Part shown: positions 5,168-6,784 of the stretch, one piece after another | Layout: each line of letters opens with the position of its first letter | Numbering within the stretch: the first letter of the stretch is position 1 | Source: Oscillospiraceae bacterium | Lineage (GTDB): Bacteria; Bacillota; Clostridia; Oscillospirales; Ruminococcaceae | Assembly (NCBI GenBank): GCA_009776345.1 | Contig: WRLS01000112.1 | Coordinates: 1-6,784, forward strand | Direction: 5' to 3' | DNA: 6,784 nt | The notes under the pieces: model-generated | The model's database searches: none | The model's input: only the letters and a program-made list of their open reading frames with translations | Told to the model about the DNA's origin: nothing | Position numbers and translations under genes: made by a program

Positions 5168-6112
5168 TTAAGTCAAGTCAAATACCGTTTCTATAACCCT
5201 GTCGGATGAATCGGGCGAATACCGCCAAAAAGGCAAATGCCCTTCTTTTATATAATAAACCGGCTCCGGCGGTATGTACGCCGCCTCGAAGGAATCTATT
5301 ATAATAAGCTTGATTTTCATTTTATCGGAGATTAAATTTTTTATGTAGACGCTGGCGTGCTGCCCCGGGCAAACATCTTCCCTAATTTCCGCAAGCCCCG
5401 CCAGATTCGGGGTCAGCTCTACAAAAACGCCGTAATGCTCTACCGAGCGTATAATGCCCGCCACAGTTTCCCCGGGAGAGAACGCGGCGGCGTTTTCCTC
5501 CCATGTGCCGAGCAGCTCTTTATGTGAAAGCGTGATCCGCTCTAATTCGTCGATGGATTTTACCACCGCCTTGATTAACTGGCCCGGGCGGAAACGGTCG
5601 CGTGGATGCGATATGCGCGAGATGGAGATCGTGTCTATCGGTATCAGCGAGGTAAGGCCGCAGCCGATATCTACAAAACAGCCAAAGCTTTCCATATGCG
5701 TGACCCTTGCATCTATAATATCGCCCGGGCGCATTTTACTTACAAATTCGCGCTTACATTCCTCTTGGACCGCGCGGCGGGACAGCAGTGCCATAGCGGA
5801 GCCGTCCGCGGATTTTGTAAAGCCTGTTACAAAAAAGCAGACCGGCTTGTTCACCCGTGAAATGATGGCGATATCTCGCACGCCCGCGTCCTCGTCAATG
5901 CCCAGCACCGTTTCCGAACGCGGGATAATCCCGCGGCAGCAGCCAAGCTGCACGACAAGGTTATGCCCGGAATCACAGACGAGCGTGCGGCCCTCTAATA
6001 TACGGCGCGCCGCCATGGCTTCCTGCAATGCCTGTATGCTCTGCTGTGCCGCTTTGTTGCCCGGGCTGTCCAGCAAAAGCCCCTCGGGCCGATATATATT
6101 ATAACCGGTCAT
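5168..6112 (-). CDS. S1 RNA-binding domain protein (ribosomal protein S1-like)
   Basis: This 314-residue cytoplasmic protein has two clear S1 (OB-fold) RNA-binding domains. The first spans about 127-197 (MRPGDIIDARVTHMESFGCF to ERITLSHKELLGTW) and the second about 211-275 (FSPGETVAGIIRSVEHYGVF onward). The N-terminal 40-120 (GRTLVCDSGHNLVVQLGC, then G-I-I-P) look like a diverged S1 domain, as in the first domain of S1 proteins. Firmicute S1 proteins usually have four domains, so this is a shorter clostridial form; a role in mRNA binding or translation is inferred from the domains. The second domain lacks the usual K-x-x-R-I-S-L-S ending and has KMKIKLIIIDSF instead. The tail (283-314) is rich in Tyr, Trp and acidic residues and unassigned. 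The ATG at 6112 is chosen because GGGGAGG (6120-6126) lies 7 nt upstream; an in-frame GTG at 6142 would translate the binding site itself. A strong terminator follows. Confidence 0.9.
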   Translation of the reverse strand: MTGYNIYRPEGLLLDSPGNKAAQQSIQALQEAMAARRILEGRTLVCDSGHNLVVQLGCCRGIIPRSETVLGIDEDAGVRDIAIISRVNKPVCFFVTGFTKSADGSAMALLSRRAVQEECKREFVSKMRPGDIIDARVTHMESFGCFVDIGCGLTSLIPIDTISISRISHPRDRFRPGQLIKAVVKSIDELERITLSHKELLGTWEENAAAFSPGETVAGIIRSVEHYGVFVELTPNLAGLAEIREDVCPGQHASVYIKNLISDKMKIKLIIIDSFEAAYIPPEPVYYIKEGHLPFWRYSPDSSDRVIETVFDLT

Positions 6113-6130
6113 GACACGACCTCCCCTATT

Positions 6131-6183
6131 GTGACGCGTCACGGGCGATTTGGCAGGCTTTTGCGGTTACAATAACCTGTTAT
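6131..6183 (-). promoter_or_regulatory. two dyads upstream of the S1-domain gene
   Basis: GTGACGCGTCAC (6131-6142) is a perfect 12-bp palindrome 4 bp upstream of the Shine-Dalgarno sequence of the S1-domain gene. A second dyad, ATAAC-CT-GTTAT (6172-6183), lies 29 bp further upstream. The positions suit an operator or a leader hairpin. I could not place a confident promoter in this 141-bp gap. Confidence 0.35.
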
Positions 6184-6253
6184 AAAACGCCTTCTCCGCG
6201 TTGTCCGCGCAATGCTGTTTTAATAATATGCACGGTTTAGGGGGATAATTCCT

Positions 6254-6565
6254 TTAGCTGACTACAATCTTGTACGCGTGCTGGTTTACGAGCCTTGCGG
6301 CGATTTGATGCCTGACGCTGTCGTCGCAGACGATCTTTACATCCACAGGGCGCGATGGCCGTATTGCGGCATTGTTTGTATACCCGAACGGGACAGCCCA
6401 GCCAAAAAACCCGGCGTTATCACCACCGGTGGCGGAATGGCCGGAATCCTCGAAGCCGTTGAGGTATTTTACGTCATGTATGCCCTTTACGCCGGAGCGG
6501 ATACGCCCGATGGCAAGGTCGGCGAGGTCCTGCTGGTCGAATGTGCAAAAAATAGTGGCGCTCAT
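6254..6565 (-). CDS. hypothetical small protein, 103 residues
   Basis: I do not recognise this family. The ATG at 6565 has a good ribosome binding site (GGGAGA, 6571-6576, spacing 5 nt), and codons use G/C at third positions like the neighbouring genes, which makes it the likelier reading over the opposite-strand frame. The protein has no signal peptide or membrane helix. Its two ends resemble each other: ATIFCTFDQQDLADLAIGRI near the N-terminus and VKIVCDDSVRHQIAARLV near the C-terminus, each a beta-strand ending in Cys, an acidic turn and then an amphipathic helix. This suggests two beta-alpha-beta halves, as in a ferredoxin-like or ACT-like fold, joined by a Gly-rich middle (ATGGDNAGFFGWAVPFGYTN). 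It is co-directional with the S1-domain gene, 141 bp upstream of it. Function unknown; a small-molecule sensor or adaptor would fit the fold guess, but that is speculation. Confidence 0.72.
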   Translation of the reverse strand: MSATIFCTFDQQDLADLAIGRIRSGVKGIHDVKYLNGFEDSGHSATGGDNAGFFGWAVPFGYTNNAAIRPSRPVDVKIVCDDSVRHQIAARLVNQHAYKIVVS

Positions 6566-6579
6566 ATTTTTCTCCCGCT

Positions 6580-6632
6580 ATGCTAACCCCGGGTTAGCAT
6601 TATGAATTTGATTTTAGGGTTTCCAAATTCAT
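6580..6632 (-). promoter_or_regulatory. tandem inverted repeats in the leader of the small hypothetical gene
   Basis: ATGCTAACCC-C-GGGTTAGCAT (6580-6600) is a 10-bp dyad around one central base and begins 3 bp upstream of the Shine-Dalgarno sequence. Immediately next, ATGAATTTG (6602-6610) and CAAATTCAT (6624-6632) form a 9-bp stem with a 13-nt loop. The near-zero loop of the first favours a dimeric repressor operator, while the second could be an RNA hairpin. Together they suggest that the gene is regulated. Confidence 0.5.
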
Positions 6633-6666
6633 GCGGGGTAAAACCGGTAAATATCGGAAAATATAT

Positions 6667-6689
6667 GAGTTTCGCAGTTGGGGTATAAT
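6667..6689 (+). promoter_or_regulatory. second copy of the promoter-like element, plus strand
   Basis: GAGTTTCGCAGTT (6667-6679) is followed by GGGG and TATAAT (6684-6689), the same arrangement as at 5080-5102 on the other strand; identity extends over about 25 of 29 positions. Transcription would run rightwards from near 6696 into the C/G-rich repeats and out of the window. No small RNA like the one at 4955-5073 follows here. Confidence 0.4.
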
Positions 6690-6710
6690 GCGTGATGTGT
6701 AATTCAAAAC

Positions 6711-6784
6711 TACTCCCCCCTTCACTTCGTGATATTCCCCTCCTTGAGGGGGGATTTTACTCCCCCCTCTGCAAGAGGGGGGGG
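6711..6784. repeat. C/G-rich hairpin repeats at the window edge
   Basis: TACTCCCCCCT occurs twice (6711-6721 and 6758-6768). Between and after the copies are hairpins: TCAC-TTC-GTGA (6722-6732), CCCCTC-CTT-GAGGGG (6737-6751) and CCCCCCTC-TGCAA-GAGGGGGG (6762-6782). The array is cut by the window end. It has the look of a dispersed intergenic repeat; the C-run/G-run hairpin over the start of the fusion gene at 2291-2325 may be a relative. Confidence 0.6.

Noticed and set aside
6113..6142. GTG start ten codons upstream for the S1-domain protein
   Set aside because: It would translate the GGGGAGG ribosome binding site and the palindrome; the ATG at 6112 is perfectly placed.
6278..6586. Plus-strand frame of 102 codons overlapping the small hypothetical gene
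   Set aside because: It starts at a GTG without a ribosome binding site, whereas the minus-strand frame has ATG with GGGAGA at good spacing and a protein-like pattern.
6711..6784. CRISPR-like array
   Set aside because: Only two copies of an 11-bp unit, with palindromic C/G runs instead of unique spacers, and no cas genes.

Overview
The window looks like chromosome from an endospore-forming Firmicute, probably an uncultured clostridial lineage (Oscillospiraceae-like). This is inferred from strong GGGGAGG-type ribosome binding sites, a SpoVT-like remnant, a temperate-phage holin remnant, a nucleotidyltransferase-phosphomannomutase fusion and a short S1-domain protein. No taxonomic marker is present, so this is an inference from gene families only.

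Layout. Positions 1-306 hold debris. On the minus strand there is a phage holin broken by a stop codon inside its conserved D-Y-I-T-G motif, then a short piece of a SpoVT-type sporulation regulator that runs into the 3' end of a MATE-family efflux pump. The pump (278-1636, minus) and rnhA, ribonuclease HI (1788-2225, minus), are separated by a 71-bp double-hairpin repeat whose two arms show compensatory base changes. rnhA has a clear sigma-A promoter and is divergent from a 764-residue fusion (2337-4631, plus): sugar-1-phosphate nucleotidyltransferase, left-handed beta-helix, and a phosphomannomutase-like domain that has lost its catalytic motifs. The ribosome binding site of the fusion lies in one arm of an 11-bp hairpin.

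Positions 4632-5167 contain no convincing protein gene. They do contain the most interesting item: a minus-strand cassette with a promoter-like element (5080-5102), three back-to-back hairpins that fill 4963-5064 with almost no unpaired sequence between them, and an intrinsic terminator. It reads as a small structured RNA of about 120 nt that I do not recognise. Its promoter-like element recurs, with the same spacing to TATAAT, on the plus strand at 6667-6689.

The right part holds a minus-strand S1-domain RNA-binding protein (5168-6112) with its own terminator. Upstream of it is a small unrecognised gene (6254-6565) preceded by two tandem inverted repeats. The window ends in C/G-rich hairpin repeats (6711-6784). 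Repeats at gene ends are a theme here: both rnhA and the fusion take their stop codons from short AT-rich repeat tracts that share the same 15-bp tail.
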